In this document: positions 1 through 11,144 of the stretch, in pieces | Numbering within the stretch: the first letter of the stretch is position 1 | How the letters are laid out: each line of letters opens with the position of its first letter | Assembly (NCBI GenBank): GCA_900617975.1 | Contig: UZAE01000285.1 | Coordinates: forward strand, 1 to 27,394 | DNA: 27,394 bases | Direction: 5' to 3' | Source: Rodentolepis nana | Taxonomy: Eukaryota; Platyhelminthes; Cestoda; Cyclophyllidea; Hymenolepididae | Program-made: the position numbers and the translations under genes | The notes under the pieces: model-generated | Told to the model about the DNA's origin: nothing | Databases searched by the model: none | What the model saw: only the letters and a program-made list of their open reading frames with translations

Positions 1-608
1 CAGTTGATGCACTGAAAGTTAATATGCGGTGAAAAAAAATTGCGTTTATTTTTTGCTATAGTGTACTTTGATCCATAGCGTGAAATCCGCAAGTGGAAGC
101 AAAATTGGCTTTAGCTCTGTTCGAAGCCCAGAGAATCAATGTTTGTATTGGAATGGATTAATATTTTAAATTGTGAAAGAAGCGCTTGTTCTAAGCTTGC
201 TGTAGAATGATGAAGACGAATACCTTTAAGTTCCATTGTTTTGAAATGTTGATAAAGGTGCCTAAATCCAATATAGACGTCTCCCGCATTTAAGTACACT
301 TTGGGTCTAGTTTGCGATGATTAACTAACTTCAGACCCCTTGAATTATATCTTTTCAATACAAATTACACAGTTTTAGTCGATAGCGAAATGCAATGAAA
401 AATTTAGGTACTCTCTTTCTTGAAAAAATAAAGAACAAAAATTGAAAATCTTACAAAACATCATCAATTTACTGATACTTGTTATCAATATTCAACATTT
501 TGAAAGGAATTACATTAAACCTAGTTTAATTTTTAACTGTAAACTTTAAAACTATATGGCAAAATAAAACTAGTTTAGCCTAGAAATACTTTGGTCGTCG
601 AGTGATTT
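1..608. other. AT-rich non-coding DNA, left edge
   Basis: No gene, RNA or repeat is recognised here. The only open frame is about 60 codons on the minus strand near 111-299, has no recognisable motif and is of a length expected by chance. The stretch ends directly at the first LTR-like element. Confidence 0.6.
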
Positions 609-807
609 TGTGGGACACGTTATCGCTGTGTGCGTCATCGTATGCCTGCATGTCTTCTCGCCAGGTTTGGGAGGTGCAGCCGTACAACTCTGTGTGCAGC
701 GACCGTAAAAACAGTGACCAATCATCAACCTCTGTTTAACCTAATCCCCCATCCTGATTATGAGTAGCTCCCTACGTGTACACACTTGATCTGCAATATA
801 CGTCCTG

Positions 808-813
808 AATAAA
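808..813 (+). promoter_or_regulatory. Poly(A) signal AATAAA in LTR copy 1
   Basis: AATAAA lies about 200 bp into the element and is followed by a G/T-containing stretch (ACGTGCTTCGTGCC), as at an R-U5 boundary. The same signal is intact in copy 2 and changed to CATAAA in copy 3. Confidence 0.5.
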
Positions 814-920
814 CGTGCTTCGTGCCACACGTCTGTTTCCTTAATAGCTGGGCTATGGCTTAGCTGTTCAGGGAGTCTAGCTAGATGTAGGAGAATCTGC
901 CATAGAGATTTTCGGTCAGG

Positions 921-1104
921 CTTTACTAGCGTAGCAATCCGCTACAATGCAATCCGGTCAGGCTTTACTAAGGTAGCAATCCGTTACAATTCTCAACCGG
1001 TCTGGCTTTACTAAGGTAGCAATCCGCTACAAGTCTTTAACCAAGGCTTTACGAAGGTAGCAATCCGCTACATGTTCGAGACGCAAGTGTAGCAATCCGC
1101 TACA
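921..1104 (+). repeat. Tandem array of ~42 bp hairpin units at the LTR 3' end
   Basis: Five units each carry GTAGCAATCCGCTAC or a close variant; the second has GTTAC. Four of them begin with CTTTAC. The GCTACA ends fall at 946, 988, 1031, 1072 and 1104, giving spacings of 42, 43, 41 and 32. GTAGC and GCTAC are perfectly complementary with a 5-base loop, so each unit can form a small hairpin. The other two LTR copies carry only one unit. The spacer between hairpins diverges more than the hairpin itself. Confidence 0.85.
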
Positions 1105-1940
1105 AGGTGTCTAATAGAAAATTAACCAACTTCAAAGCAAATAAAAATAACTCTTAATTTGTGCGAATTCATCATATCTTAAGTGTTATTAGTTAAAAAC
1201 TTAATTATTTAACTTTTCTGAACGCGTAGGCTATTCGAACAAATAATTCATGTTTAATTCAGGAATCGTTATCCAAAACGCCATCCATTTCTTAATTCCA
1301 AAAAAATGATGTACGCATTAATAATGTTTTCATTGATCACCCAAACATTCATGCGTTGAAAAAAGGCACTTATTTTAGTGACTTTAATAGTATAGCATTA
1401 GCGAAATCCTGCAAAATTTCAAATATGCACTTCCATTTACCTAAGACCGAAAGTTGATCATTAAGTTATTGGCTGCCTCTTATTCCAGCACACTTGGGAC
1501 AGTGTCGCTCTTATTTCTGCTTTAGTCTTAAGTCCGGTGATAGAAATAGTAGGCGCACCGTTTTATGCAAATTTATTGAATGTAATTTGTGGCAAGGTGC
1601 TAGTGACATTCACACAGAATTGAGCAAGGAATATCTCTTTAGTAAAGTGTAATATATATTACCTTGCTACTTAATTGTTTTCAGTAGATCAAAAACTTTA
1701 ATCACCAAGTTGACGCCTGTGATTATGCTTATAAGCTAAATTAGTAATGAAGTCATATTTACTTCAAACAAATTTAGGCAACGCCCCGATTTCAGTTTTA
1801 TGAGACAGTAAATGATTTTAGAATTCACGTCAATTCAATATCCCCTTTCTATATTTAATTTTTTTCCCTTAAAATAAGAGATGAGTGAAAACACTAGGTT
1901 TGATTTCACTGGAAACATAAAATACTTTTTTCCACTTAGT
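1105..1940. other. AT-rich non-coding DNA
   Basis: No open frame of useful length, RNA gene or repeat copy is seen. Sequence before the SINE at 1941 shows no clear target-site duplication partner. Confidence 0.6.
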
Positions 1941-2243
1941 GATGCACGATAGACTTACCTCCACGTGGTGCACATTGGCCAGCATGTACTCAAGCAACTA
2001 AAACGTCTATAAACCGGCAGTTGACTTCAAACTACCATGACTTGGCTCAATGTCATATTCGATCACTTCCTCAGTACTCACCTTACTCTTTTCTCTACTT
2101 CAATTTCTGTCTCGTATACAAATTTTAACCACTCTTTTGTTCCGGATCTCGACTTTGTGTGAATTTGACGTTCCTCTCTATTAAGCCCAAAGTCAATTAA
2201 AGAGCAAACGATGACTCAAAATGCCTGCCATTTGGTAAAAATG
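1941..2243 (+). mobile_element. SINE-like element, copy A
   Basis: The copy begins with a diverged head (GATGCACGATAGACTTACC) and keeps the CCACGTGGTGCAC core, the CGGCAGTTGACTTC block and the 3' block CTGCCATTTGGTAAAAA. The middle has drifted: the CTCACC motifs and pyrimidine-rich tract are recognisable but interrupted, and the usual AGTTGACTTC/GAAGTCAACT inverted pair is partly lost at the 3' arm. No target-site duplication is clear. The drift suggests this is one of the older insertions in the window. Confidence 0.8.
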
Positions 2244-3007
2244 ATACCCATAACAAACCACATATATCCTAGAAGTCTTTATCGTGCAAAAGCGCATGAA
2301 TACATTTAGTTAAAACGGAATTCAAAATTAAAAGGAGAAGCGTCTTATAGTCAGATCAGATCTAATTTCTCCTGCTATTCTATTACATTTCATTTAATAC
2401 GTAATATGATGATTTCCAGCTGTTATGACAGGACGGTCATATTTAAAGTATGGTATTATTTTCATAACATTCAAAGAAACTTGAAAGCACCTTGAACGTC
2501 AGTGAAGACGGCAAATAAAAGCTTCGATGTAGGAACATATAAGAGCGGGTATGGTATTTTTGTTAACCAATAGTTTGGAGAAATGGAGAAGCATGATAAG
2601 GATAGTTTATGTCCTATATTTGGGACAGGTTATAAGAAACAAAAGGAAAAAGTTCATTAATTGAAGAGACCGTTAAAATTGTAAATAGCATCTCAATAAC
2701 TCACCAAACACGTTATTAAAAATTATTTAACTACATTTTATTTCGTGATTATTGCGCAAAATAATAGACGATGTTATTAAAATAAGTCTGCTTTAACGCG
2801 AAATCGGCAAATTTAAGCAATTAGGAATATAGTTTTTCGAGCTTTCCATAATTTATTGACAGTACTCAAGATAAGTTTGAAGTTGAATTCGTCTTTCTCA
2901 TAAATATTTATAACAAAGCGTGCTATATTGCCTACTTGCCTAAACTTGAATTAAAGTTTGACAAAAATTTTGCGTAAAATGCTTTAACGATATGCGCCAG
3001 CTTACTT

Positions 3008-3085
3008 GCTCATTGGTAGCATCACTCAGCCAATAGAATGTCTTCCGCCCCCTGTGATTAATCAATCTTTAAAACTAGACTTGGT
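3008..3085 (+). promoter_or_regulatory. Promoter-like cluster (CCAAT, GC box, TTTAAAA)
   Basis: Within about 80 bp there is CTCATTGG (an inverted CCAAT box), CAGCCAATAG, CCGCCCC (GC box) and CTTTAAAAC, in an order and spacing compatible with a small RNA polymerase II promoter. The sequence is also locally richer in GC than its surroundings. Against this, no recognisable coding sequence follows: the first ATG downstream, near 3131, opens only about 30 codons. Such motifs also arise by chance in AT-rich DNA, so this is a weak call. Confidence 0.2.
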
Positions 3086-3732
3086 TGCGCCTTCGTTATC
3101 TGCAGTTCTCTGTTACTTAAATTAAATACAATGCAAATCTTTTGTTCATTCACCAAAGACATTTTAGACAATTCAACTCACGGCTCTGGTTCTCTACTAA
3201 CTATTTTTTTTCGAGAATAATGTGTGACAACCTGAATTTATATAATTCTAGATTCCAACTGTTTATCGAATAGAAAATAGTTTATGACACACTTTTATCT
3301 CCAATATATATTTATAAAATCGATTCTTTAACTTTTGGCTTATTCAATGTGCCATATTAGATTTTAGTCCATAAAATCTCGAAACTAAAGTTTTCTAAGC
3401 ACAAAAAATAGTCCTCTCAATATGTACGCACACAGCTATCATCTTTCATTAATTTCAATTCTTAAGATTTTTTAAGTTTTATACTCATCTAATGTAAATA
3501 ATTTAAACCACCTTTGTAACATCTATATAACTTAACTCAGTAACTTATGTGAAGGATTAATGGGAAATTAGTGACATAAATTTAATTTGAAAATTGTACT
3601 CTAAATCATTTATAAACCTTCCTTCAATATAGCCAATGAAAATGTGTTATATTTTCATTTTAAATGTCAGTTAATACAAAGTGGATGTGATTATTGTGGT
3701 GGAGTCGTATATTGTAAATGAATTTTAACGAA

Positions 3733-4048
3733 TTACTGATTATTTAATGGAAATAGGCTAACGCACAAAAGAGTTTTGCACCCATCTCTAGTATGGGAGC
3801 GCATTATAAAGTCTTCTTGGTCTCCTCTGTGTATTTTACCAACCTTCGCACCAGGTTTCCACCGAGGGCCCTCAAAACATGACTTTGACTTCACGAACGA
3901 ACGAACTCCTTCTTCACTAACAAAGCTGCTAACTGACCATTGTTCGTTGACCACTATGAATAAGGATGTTGAAAGTATTTCCAATCTGGTGTCATTCGGG
4001 CCACTAAATTTACTGAATAGGGATGCACCATTGAGTCAATTGTCATAA
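3733..4048. other. Unassigned open patch, both strands
   Basis: Overlapping open frames exist here: 90 codons on the plus strand (3776-4048) and 83 on the minus strand (3733-3984). The patch is less AT-rich than its flanks, with blocks such as CCGAGGGCCCTC. Neither translation shows a family I recognise. It could be a decayed exon or transposon fragment. Overlap on both strands may simply reflect the higher GC content. Confidence 0.15.
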
Positions 4049-6278
4049 AGAATAGTATTTCATGAATGAAAAGTAACTGAGTTGTTTCATGTTGATAATG
4101 GGGTTAATATTTGAGCATATGAGTTGTCTATTCATGTAAGACGTCTCAAATATAATTCCTCACAAAAGAACTCAAAATGTCTCAATTTAAACAAAAGTCA
4201 ATTAAAATTTAGCAAATTTTGTGTTTGTGCAGTTGTTGCTCATATGAATCATGTTTTAGTTTCAGCAATGACTCAGTAAACTTTTATGTCTAAAACAGAA
4301 ATTACGTCTGGTATACAATAAAAATTGAACACGCTAAAAAATATACTTAATTAAAACACATTTAACCGTTTTATTTTCTAAAAGAAATAGACCTTGCTTT
4401 TAGTTGATTGGATTTAACGGTTTATCTTATCCTAATTTCGGCAATGAGGGCGATCGGATTTCCTTGCTATCGTTTTTAAACAAAAAAGGTTATTTGGATG
4501 CCCAACAAAAAATATGTGAAGGGTTAATTTTATGCCAAACAACAGGGCAAATTACTCTCCTTTTTACATCTATATAAGACGAGGATGTGTGGCCAATAAC
4601 AAGAGGGCTGTACTGAGTTATGCATTAAAACTCATAATGAACACTCATAACAATTGTTGGGCACTATATTGATTCAGCGTTTCAAATTCCCACGGATCTC
4701 TTTCAACATGATCATCCGGTGTTTTGAGCCGAATTCAATCACATTTGCAATGCTCAACAAGCAACCAATTGATTACTAATGTCAGGAAATCTGAAATATA
4801 GCACAGTTGTTAAAAGGTGCTAAAGCAATCTATTCTGTTAATTGATGTAAACCAGACAAATAATTTGTGCCCATTGTTTTAAGTTAACCGTTTATTTATA
4901 GAGCATAAATGAAAACGGAGAAGTTTCGGAACTGAATATTGTCTTCAAAGTCTTAAGGCCTATGCTTTCCATGACGCCATCTATACCTCGATCTAGCCCG
5001 GCAAACTGCGTGGCGTTTTATACAGCATGGCCCATACTGAACAAAGGTAAAAAAGACATAAGCTCTGTTTGGAAACTTAAATTAGTACTTTGGCTGCAGG
5101 ATATTATTCCAAATCGACGTGAGAGTAATCTTCCTTAAAGTAAAACAAACTAACTCCTGAATGTTTGCAATTATTCTGATATTTATGGAATCGCGAATGA
5201 AAACTCAATAATAGTTTCAAAGTTTATATACAGACAAAACAGGTAAAGCTGCGTTTAAAATGGTTGAAATTTCATTTTTTAGCATAAAGAGTTTCACAAT
5301 CGATTTGTTTCATAATTTCAAATAAGTATAATTGAATAAATCAAATTTAGCAGCGTTCATTGGGCAAATCTCAATTATAAAATTGAGCTACTTTGTATTT
5401 CAAAGCTGCGATCATTAAATAATAACAACAATGATAACCATGTCTTTTATCTTAAAGTCTGTGCCATCTACATTTTCCATGATCATTACAACTCTGCTAC
5501 TGAATAAAATAATTTAACTCAAATCCCGAAACGTCATATTTCTACCATTTTGGTATTACCAACCAATAAACACGAGGCGTTTGCTATTTTCAATATTAAT
5601 TGAAAGAAAAACTAGTGCTCTTCAACTTTATGAAAAAATAACAAATTTAATTTTTTTAACTATTCATTTGCTAACTGTGAATGTCAAATTTTTTTCCACA
5701 TACTGTATTATACTTAATATTAATATTATAAGGCACAAGATGTTAAAACCTAAAAAAAGCAATTTGTTTGTAACATATATTTGCTGCTTTAGTTGTCGAT
5801 GGAAACGTTTTCCATGTGTTTTAAACACAAGCAGAAGTTGTGCATATTGCAAAAAACAGCAAATAATTGACATTGAAGAAAAAAATCTCCACTAAGCCAT
5901 TGGTCTTAGTGCTGAATAATTCAATGCACCCAAGTGTCTGTTGTCAATCACAGGGTTAATCGTAGGTAAGTCACACTTCACCAACCTACCCCCCCCCCTC
6001 ACCCCTAACATCCCCACCACTCCAGGTATTATCATTAAAAAACCGAAATTTTACTTAAAATATATTTGCAAAAATTCACTCACACCAAACGCAAAGGATT
6101 GATTTCCTTCTATTTAATAATGCCATGCAAATGTTAGGTCCAGTGTTCAAGAAGTTGCGTTTTTATGAACATATGTATGTAAGGAACCATGAACGAAAGA
6201 ACCAAAGGGTGGGTAGCCTTTTAGCATTTGCACATATTGCAACAACAAGTTTCCCCAGGCATTACAATATCAATATAT

Positions 6279-6570
6279 CAACGTATACACATAAGCAAAA
6301 AAAATTACTATTCGACAGTTGACTTCTGACTACAAACTACTACCATCCCACTGTATGCCATATTCGACTACTTCCACAGTACTCACCCCACCTTTTTCTA
6401 CCTTTGTGTCTGTCTCTTTTACATCTTTGAAACACTCTTCTCTTCCCTCCCTCCCCCCCCCCCTATCGACTTTCTTTCACTTCGATGTTCCTTCCCCCGT
6501 GTGAAGCCTGAAGTCAACTAAAGGGCTAATGATAACTATCACAACGCCTGCCATTTGATAGAAATAAATT
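6279..6570 (+). mobile_element. SINE-like element, copy B, 5'-truncated
   Basis: The copy starts inside the head at CAACGTATAC, without the CGATAGACTTACCTCC block, which fits incomplete reverse transcription. It then follows the family through AGTTGACTTC (6317-6326), the CTCACCCCACC tract, a run of eleven C at 6453-6463, GAAGTCAACT (6510-6519) and CGCCTGCCATTTGATAG with an AAATAAATT tail. The 10 bp inverted pair is perfect here. A possible target-site duplication is TCAATATAT (6270-6278) against TCAATAATAT (6571-6580), which is imperfect and unproven. Confidence 0.85.
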
Positions 6571-7320
6571 TCAATAATATACATCTACATCACAATCAGT
6601 GAGAAAAATATAGCCATGAATAATCATTAAATATTTTTCCCTTCAATGATACATCCCCCCCACCCTAGTGTAGATGGTTAGGCTATTTCCCTTAAACCCC
6701 CCCCCCCACCCAACCCCACACCCTGTGTAAGGTAATATGAATTAAATTATGTTTCAAGAAGTGAGTAATTTAGTTTAGTTTAGGATTTAGGCAAGCGGAT
6801 CGGAAAACTCGCAAGTTTCGTGTATTGGGAGACCATGTTAGTTTGATTCATTAAGCATGTTAGTAAATCCATCAAATATCGATCGATATGGGAGGCAAGA
6901 TATTTTTGTTTGAACATCATAGATACTGGTGATTCGATATGGTCTCTTTCTAGACAAGTATTGAAGATATTAAATGAAATTCATTTTCGATGGAATTTTG
7001 TATTTAATATAAAGTTCCTACTGGCTTAACAATTCATAAATCATTTTAACAAAAATTGAAAGTATACAAATTGAAATTTTGCAACATTTTTGAAATAAAA
7101 TTAAAATTATTCTGTTCTACTTTGATTATGGAACGTAGTATCGTGTTTGCTGAAATTATCCAACTGATGATAATTACCGATTTCAAGTTTGAAATTAGTG
7201 AACTCAACAGACAAATCCCATGAGCCGTTATTATTTAATCAATATATTTGTAATAGTTTAAATGCCTTGTGTCAACTGCTGCACATTCCATTTTGACAAT
7301 TTTTGACTGCACATATAAGT
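6571..7320. other. AT-rich non-coding DNA with C runs
   Basis: The stretch holds C-rich blocks with runs of seven C at 6655-6661 and eleven C at 6697-6707, then plain AT-rich sequence up to the tail of the next SINE. No coding or RNA feature is recognised. Confidence 0.6.
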
Positions 7321-7640
7321 TTATTTTTTTCAAATGGCAGGCATATAGGTAGTCATCATTAGCCCTTTAGCTAACTTCGGATTTCACAGAGGGGGGGGGG
7401 GGAATATCAAAGTGAAAAAAATTCGAGAGGGGGAAAGAAGAGTGATTCAAATGTGTAAAGTGAAAGATAGTCACGTAGGCAGAGAAAAGGTAAGATAAGT
7501 ACTGTGGAAGTGGTGGATTATGAGATACAGTGGGGTCATGGTAGCTTAAAGTCAGAAGTCAACTGCCGGTTGATAGACTTTTTTGTCGTATGAGTATACG
7601 TTGCCCAGGATGTATCACGTGGAGGTAAGTCCATCGCACA
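7321..7640 (-). mobile_element. SINE-like element, copy C
   Basis: In reverse orientation this copy shows the A/T-rich tail (TTATTTTTTT), the 3' block CAAATGGCAGG at 7331, the middle and the head ending GGAGGTAAGTCCATCGCACA at 7640. A run of twelve G at 7391-7402 sits beside the TTCACAGAG block, a different site from the G runs of copies F and H. GAAGTCAACT is intact at 7554-7563 but its partner is changed to AGCTAACTTC. The flanks show no clear duplication. A 90-codon minus-strand frame overlapping the head is a by-product of the repeat. Confidence 0.85.
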
Positions 7641-10445
7641 AGGTTTGGCTGCTAGTGCCGCTAAACCAAGCCGATTAGGCCCGGATGGCAGAATTGCTGG
7701 CGAAATCCCTGTTAATAAAAAGATGAATAAGATCCAAGTAATACATATATATGTATACTCCAAATATCTAAAAGTCGTCATAATCTCAAGAAAGACAGAT
7801 TTTACCAAGTGATTAATATAGTTCCTCCCTTAAAATGCGTTGGGTTTGAAATCTAACTGTGGATAATAGCTCTTCCCAAATTATGGGAACGAGAGCTGAG
7901 ATGTACGAGCGCTGTAGTGGATATTCGCAGAAGAATTGAAGTACGACTATTGTTGTTGTCCAAACAAACCTAGTGATACATGTTCTTCATGCTAAAGCCA
8001 TCTAGTTTTGTCTCCTAATGGGGTCATTAAAAAAATTTGGTGTCTGCAATATATTTTAAATGGTCAGCCTAACATCTTAACTAACACCCCGATAAATTAA
8101 CCTTCATCTTCTGGTAACTTAATTTACACTGAAGAGGGTGGTTCTTTTCCCAACTTTGACCAATTAAATACCAGAAAGCCAAGCAGTAGATTCTGCTAAA
8201 AAATGTTCATGTGCACAACGTAATTAGGAGTATCCCAGAGAAAAAAATATTCTGACATCAAGAATATCCCAAGGAATTTGAGTCAAGAAAATATGAATTC
8301 TAAAAGTAGGAGAATGCATAATAGGACTGAGAGGAGCGGTCATCCTCTTAGTCACATTCAACTTCATTGGATAGTAGGAAAAATTGATATGAAAGCGTCA
8401 ATTTTGATTGGCAGTTGTGCGCACTTATAAAAACGTTAATCATTGGTAGAAAATTCAAATATTACAAAGTGCAATCATAAATTCGCCTTTTTTAGAGACA
8501 AATTCTAAACATTTGTAATAAAAACCTATGAAAATCCACTTTAAACTATAAAGATTAGAGAATTTACAAATTCTTTAGAAGAATTACATGATATTTGATT
8601 CTACTGTATGAGCATCAATTAAAATTTTGTGCAAAACGACAATCTTAATAAAGTGGATAATGTTGAAGTAGTATTCACGGTCATAGTTACTTAGGGGAAA
8701 TGGTTACGGTAACAAATCTGATTTCTAACTCATTTGCAATTAAAATTCTGGCAGAAGAGAAAATTTTGTAGAAAGATCTGAGCTCAGGTTCATTTTATTT
8801 TTCTCAAGTCAAACTGTGCATATGATGAGCCCACATGACTCCTCTAGTGGCTCGAACTCACCTTTTCTAGGCCGGAACTTACTTGCGTGTGAGCTAATTA
8901 CTATGTTCCCCCCCCCCTCACCAATCCCATTAATTTCCCAAACGATATATGTACTTTTTCAAGTGCTGCCATACTGTCGATCACAATAGAGAGCATGCAC
9001 GGTCGTGATCACAGAGACCACTCAGAAATAGTTATGACATTAGTCAGCTTGACCGAAATTGCGTCTTACCCCGGTGCCAGTCACCCACGCAAAATGTATT
9101 CCACGCAATGCATCTGCTTGCTCTACAGCGTTGAGATAGCTTAGCTAAATTCGGGAGCCTCACCATACAAGGGGATTTTAACAAAAAGACTACTGAACAT
9201 TAATTAAGGCTTATTTGTGTAGCAATCCACTTCAACGTGTGTCAAGGTCACGTATCCCGTTAATAGACACTTCGTGTGTAAAAGCTACGCACAACCGTTA
9301 GCCAAATTGCAATAATTGAGAGAAGATGAGTAAACTAGACATTGAAGTTCTAGGAAAATGAACCATTTGGGTGCCGACAAGATCTGGTAACATAAAACAC
9401 TATGCTTATTTAACTTATCTCAATTTTTTCGTTGCCCTAAATGGTTCCAAAGACGAGTTTCTACTATATTTACGATCCAACTCTCAATGAGCGATATTGC
9501 ATTCATTTCTGTATAACCGTTTTCTCCCTGAAAACTGATATAAGAACCAAGAAAACTCTTTCTGTGGATGAGAATCAACTAGGTCAGATGGCCATCCACA
9601 CAACTAGATGCGCACTCGTAATTGTCGATCAAGTGATCTTAAAGTTAACACATTTAATCAGGGAACAATCAAAAATCAATATTGATCGTGCATTATTTCC
9701 CACTGTCAAAATCATTTTTCTTAGGAATTGAAGTACAATGCACAATGCAATTTTTTATTTAATCAATATGAAAGAAGGAACCGTTTCGTTTCTTTCAGAT
9801 ATTTTGTTTCAAACTATCTGATTACCATCTTTTCAGCCCACAAACGTACTGAAAATTTCAAGTACTCTGTTACTAGCTCAACTTCTTGAAGTTAGTTAAT
9901 GTTGATTAATATTCAATATTCTATTCAATAATGTAGGATATGTATTCATCAAAATGAAAGGAATTATAAAGTGGAGACATGTGCTTTCATTCGATAGAGA
10001 AGTTTTTTCATTCTAAAAAACACTTTAAAAATTTCTCTTTCACAAAGCTCTTTTCACAATTTACTTCGCCAATTTTAGACTTTCCATTTCCATTTCACTT
10101 CTCTGAGTTCAAATTACTCCAAAATAAATGAGAATAAACCATTTTCATCAATTTTGTAAAAAAAGCATGATTCATATCACTAGAACTGTCTCCCTTGTGC
10201 GCTGTTTCTGTTTTTTTTTGTATATGCCGCTGTTTTGGATATTTAAAAGTAATATACCAAAATCCAAAATAAGAGAATTAATAGCTGAACAGTAGACAAA
10301 GTTTTTGCTCGTTTTATTATTAAGAAATTTAGCTTAGTGCATTTTTTATTTAAGACCTTCAATAACGTGAAAACAACTCAGTAAAAATGTAGTAATATGA
10401 AATGCGTCAGCACCATAGCACATTTGAATAAAATAGTCACCAATG
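7641..10445. other. AT-rich non-coding DNA
   Basis: No gene is recognised in about 2.8 kb. A run of ten C lies at 8908-8917. A possible diverged LTR relative lies at 9090-9226 (separate entry). The 96-codon frame at 9441-9731 has no recognisable domain. Confidence 0.55.
9090..9226 (+). mobile_element. Possible diverged LTR relative
   Basis: Three blocks occur in the same order as in the LTR-like element: ACGCAAAATGTATTCC (compare CCGCAATATACGTCC), GATAGCTTAGCTAAATTCGGGAG (compare the TATAGCTTAGCTAGTTTCGGGAG region of copy 3), and GGCTTATTTGTGTAGCAATCC before the end (compare GGCTTTACTAAGGTAGCAATCC). The TGTGGGACACG start is not found upstream. The copy may be old and truncated, or belong to a sister family. 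Confidence 0.4.
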
Positions 10446-10455
10446 TGCAAGTACT

Positions 10456-10768
10456 AATTTTTTTCAAATGGCAGGCATTTTGATAGTTATCATTAGCCCT
10501 TTAGTTGACTTCGGGCTTCACAGAAGGGAGGAGGAACATTAAAGTGAGAAAAATTGGACAGGGGAAAAGAAGAGCAATTCACAGATGAAAACGAGACAGA
10601 GAGACACAAAGGCAAAGAAAAGGCAAGATGAGTACTGTGGAAGAGGTCGAATATGAAATACCGTGGGATCATGGTCAGAAGTCAACTGCCACTTAATAGA
10701 ATCTTTTGCCGTATGAGCATACTTAGCCCAGGGTGCCCCACGTAGAGGAAAGTCTATCGCACACCCCT
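10456..10768 (-). mobile_element. SINE-like element, copy D, with 10 bp TSD
   Basis: A complete copy in reverse orientation runs from the T-rich tail complement and CAAATGGCAGGC to the head AAGTCTATCGCACACC. It is flanked by TGCAAGTACT at 10446-10455 and 10769-10778, a clear target-site duplication. The internal inverted pair AGTTGACTTC (10503-10512) and GAAGTCAACT (10678-10687) is perfect. The core is slightly changed (CCCACGTAGAGGAAAG). An 80-codon minus-strand frame across it is an artefact of the repeat. Confidence 0.92.
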
Positions 10769-10778
10769 TGCAAGTACT

Positions 10779-11133
10779 CATAAAATGATATAATCCTCAG
10801 TGGTGTATAAACTCAATTACTCAAGCGCTTGATTTAGTAGATACGTGGGAGGACGGTAGACAAATGAGGAAGAAATCGCTGGCACAATAAAAAATAATGA
10901 GACAACATTAAAATGCTTTTTATATGCCAGTGGAATATTGGAGTGACCTTGAGATTATCACATCTCCTCAATTCACTTTGAAATATGATGTAAGGAAAAA
11001 AGTGAAAATGACAACGAAACTAAGGAGACGGAAAAAATCTCTTATTACAATATGTCAAGAAAGAAGTCATTGGAGCAAGACAGGAAGAATCTTTGGTAGG
11101 TATTGCATATTAGAATACTTTTCTAAGGTTAGA
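10779..11133. other. AT-rich spacer between two SINE copies
   Basis: No gene or repeat is recognised. An 89-codon plus-strand frame starting at 10924 runs on into the SINE at 11145 and has no recognisable domain. Confidence 0.55.
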
Positions 11134-11144
11134 TTTTTGTGGGC

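Larger units (their letters stand above)
609..1104 (+). mobile_element. Solo LTR-like element, copy 1, with amplified 3' end
   Basis: This copy opens with TGTGGGACACGTTATCG, the same start as the copies near 16592 and 23512, and is collinear with them for about 340 bp, to the first GCTACA at 946. The TGT...ACA ends are typical of LTRs. A poly(A) signal lies two-thirds along the element. The body is followed by four further copies of the terminal ~42 bp, reaching 1104. No gag, protease, reverse transcriptase or integrase coding follows, so this is a solo LTR or a copy of a non-autonomous family. No convincing target-site duplication is visible; the left flank is ATTT and nothing matching follows the last unit. 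The LTR identity is inferred from the ends, the poly(A) signal and the duplications at the other copies. Ty3/gypsy and BEL/Pao cannot be told apart here. Confidence 0.7.
2244..6278. other. Long AT-rich stretch without a recognised gene
   Basis: About 4 kb with no SINE or LTR copy. It holds a CCAAT/GC-box cluster near 3008-3085, an open patch near 3733-4048 (both listed separately) and a C-rich patch at 5981-6027 with a run of ten C at 5989-5998. The 104-codon frame at 5581-5895 is AT-driven and shows no domain. Splice-separated exons of a host gene cannot be excluded, but none is recognised. Confidence 0.5.

Noticed and set aside
921..1104. Regularly spaced repeats resembling a CRISPR array
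   Set aside because: The sequence looks like animal nuclear DNA, the spacers are themselves related, and the unit is the 3' end of a dispersed LTR-like element.
609..1104. Helitron end suggested by the terminal hairpin
   Set aside because: Helitrons end in CTRR after the hairpin and make no target-site duplication. Here the element ends in the hairpin plus A, and two copies have 4 bp duplications.
5581..5895. 104-codon plus-strand frame with an overlapping minus-strand frame
   Set aside because: Very AT-rich with no conserved motif, signal or neighbour. The composition fits chance openness.
7536..7808. Minus-strand frame with a DLPPR-type peptide, similar to frames at 10539-10781, 13953-14246 and 15245-15505
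   Set aside because: The shared peptide comes from the conserved SINE head (GACTTACCTCCACG). The frames differ in start and end and are broken in other copies, so this is not a gene family.
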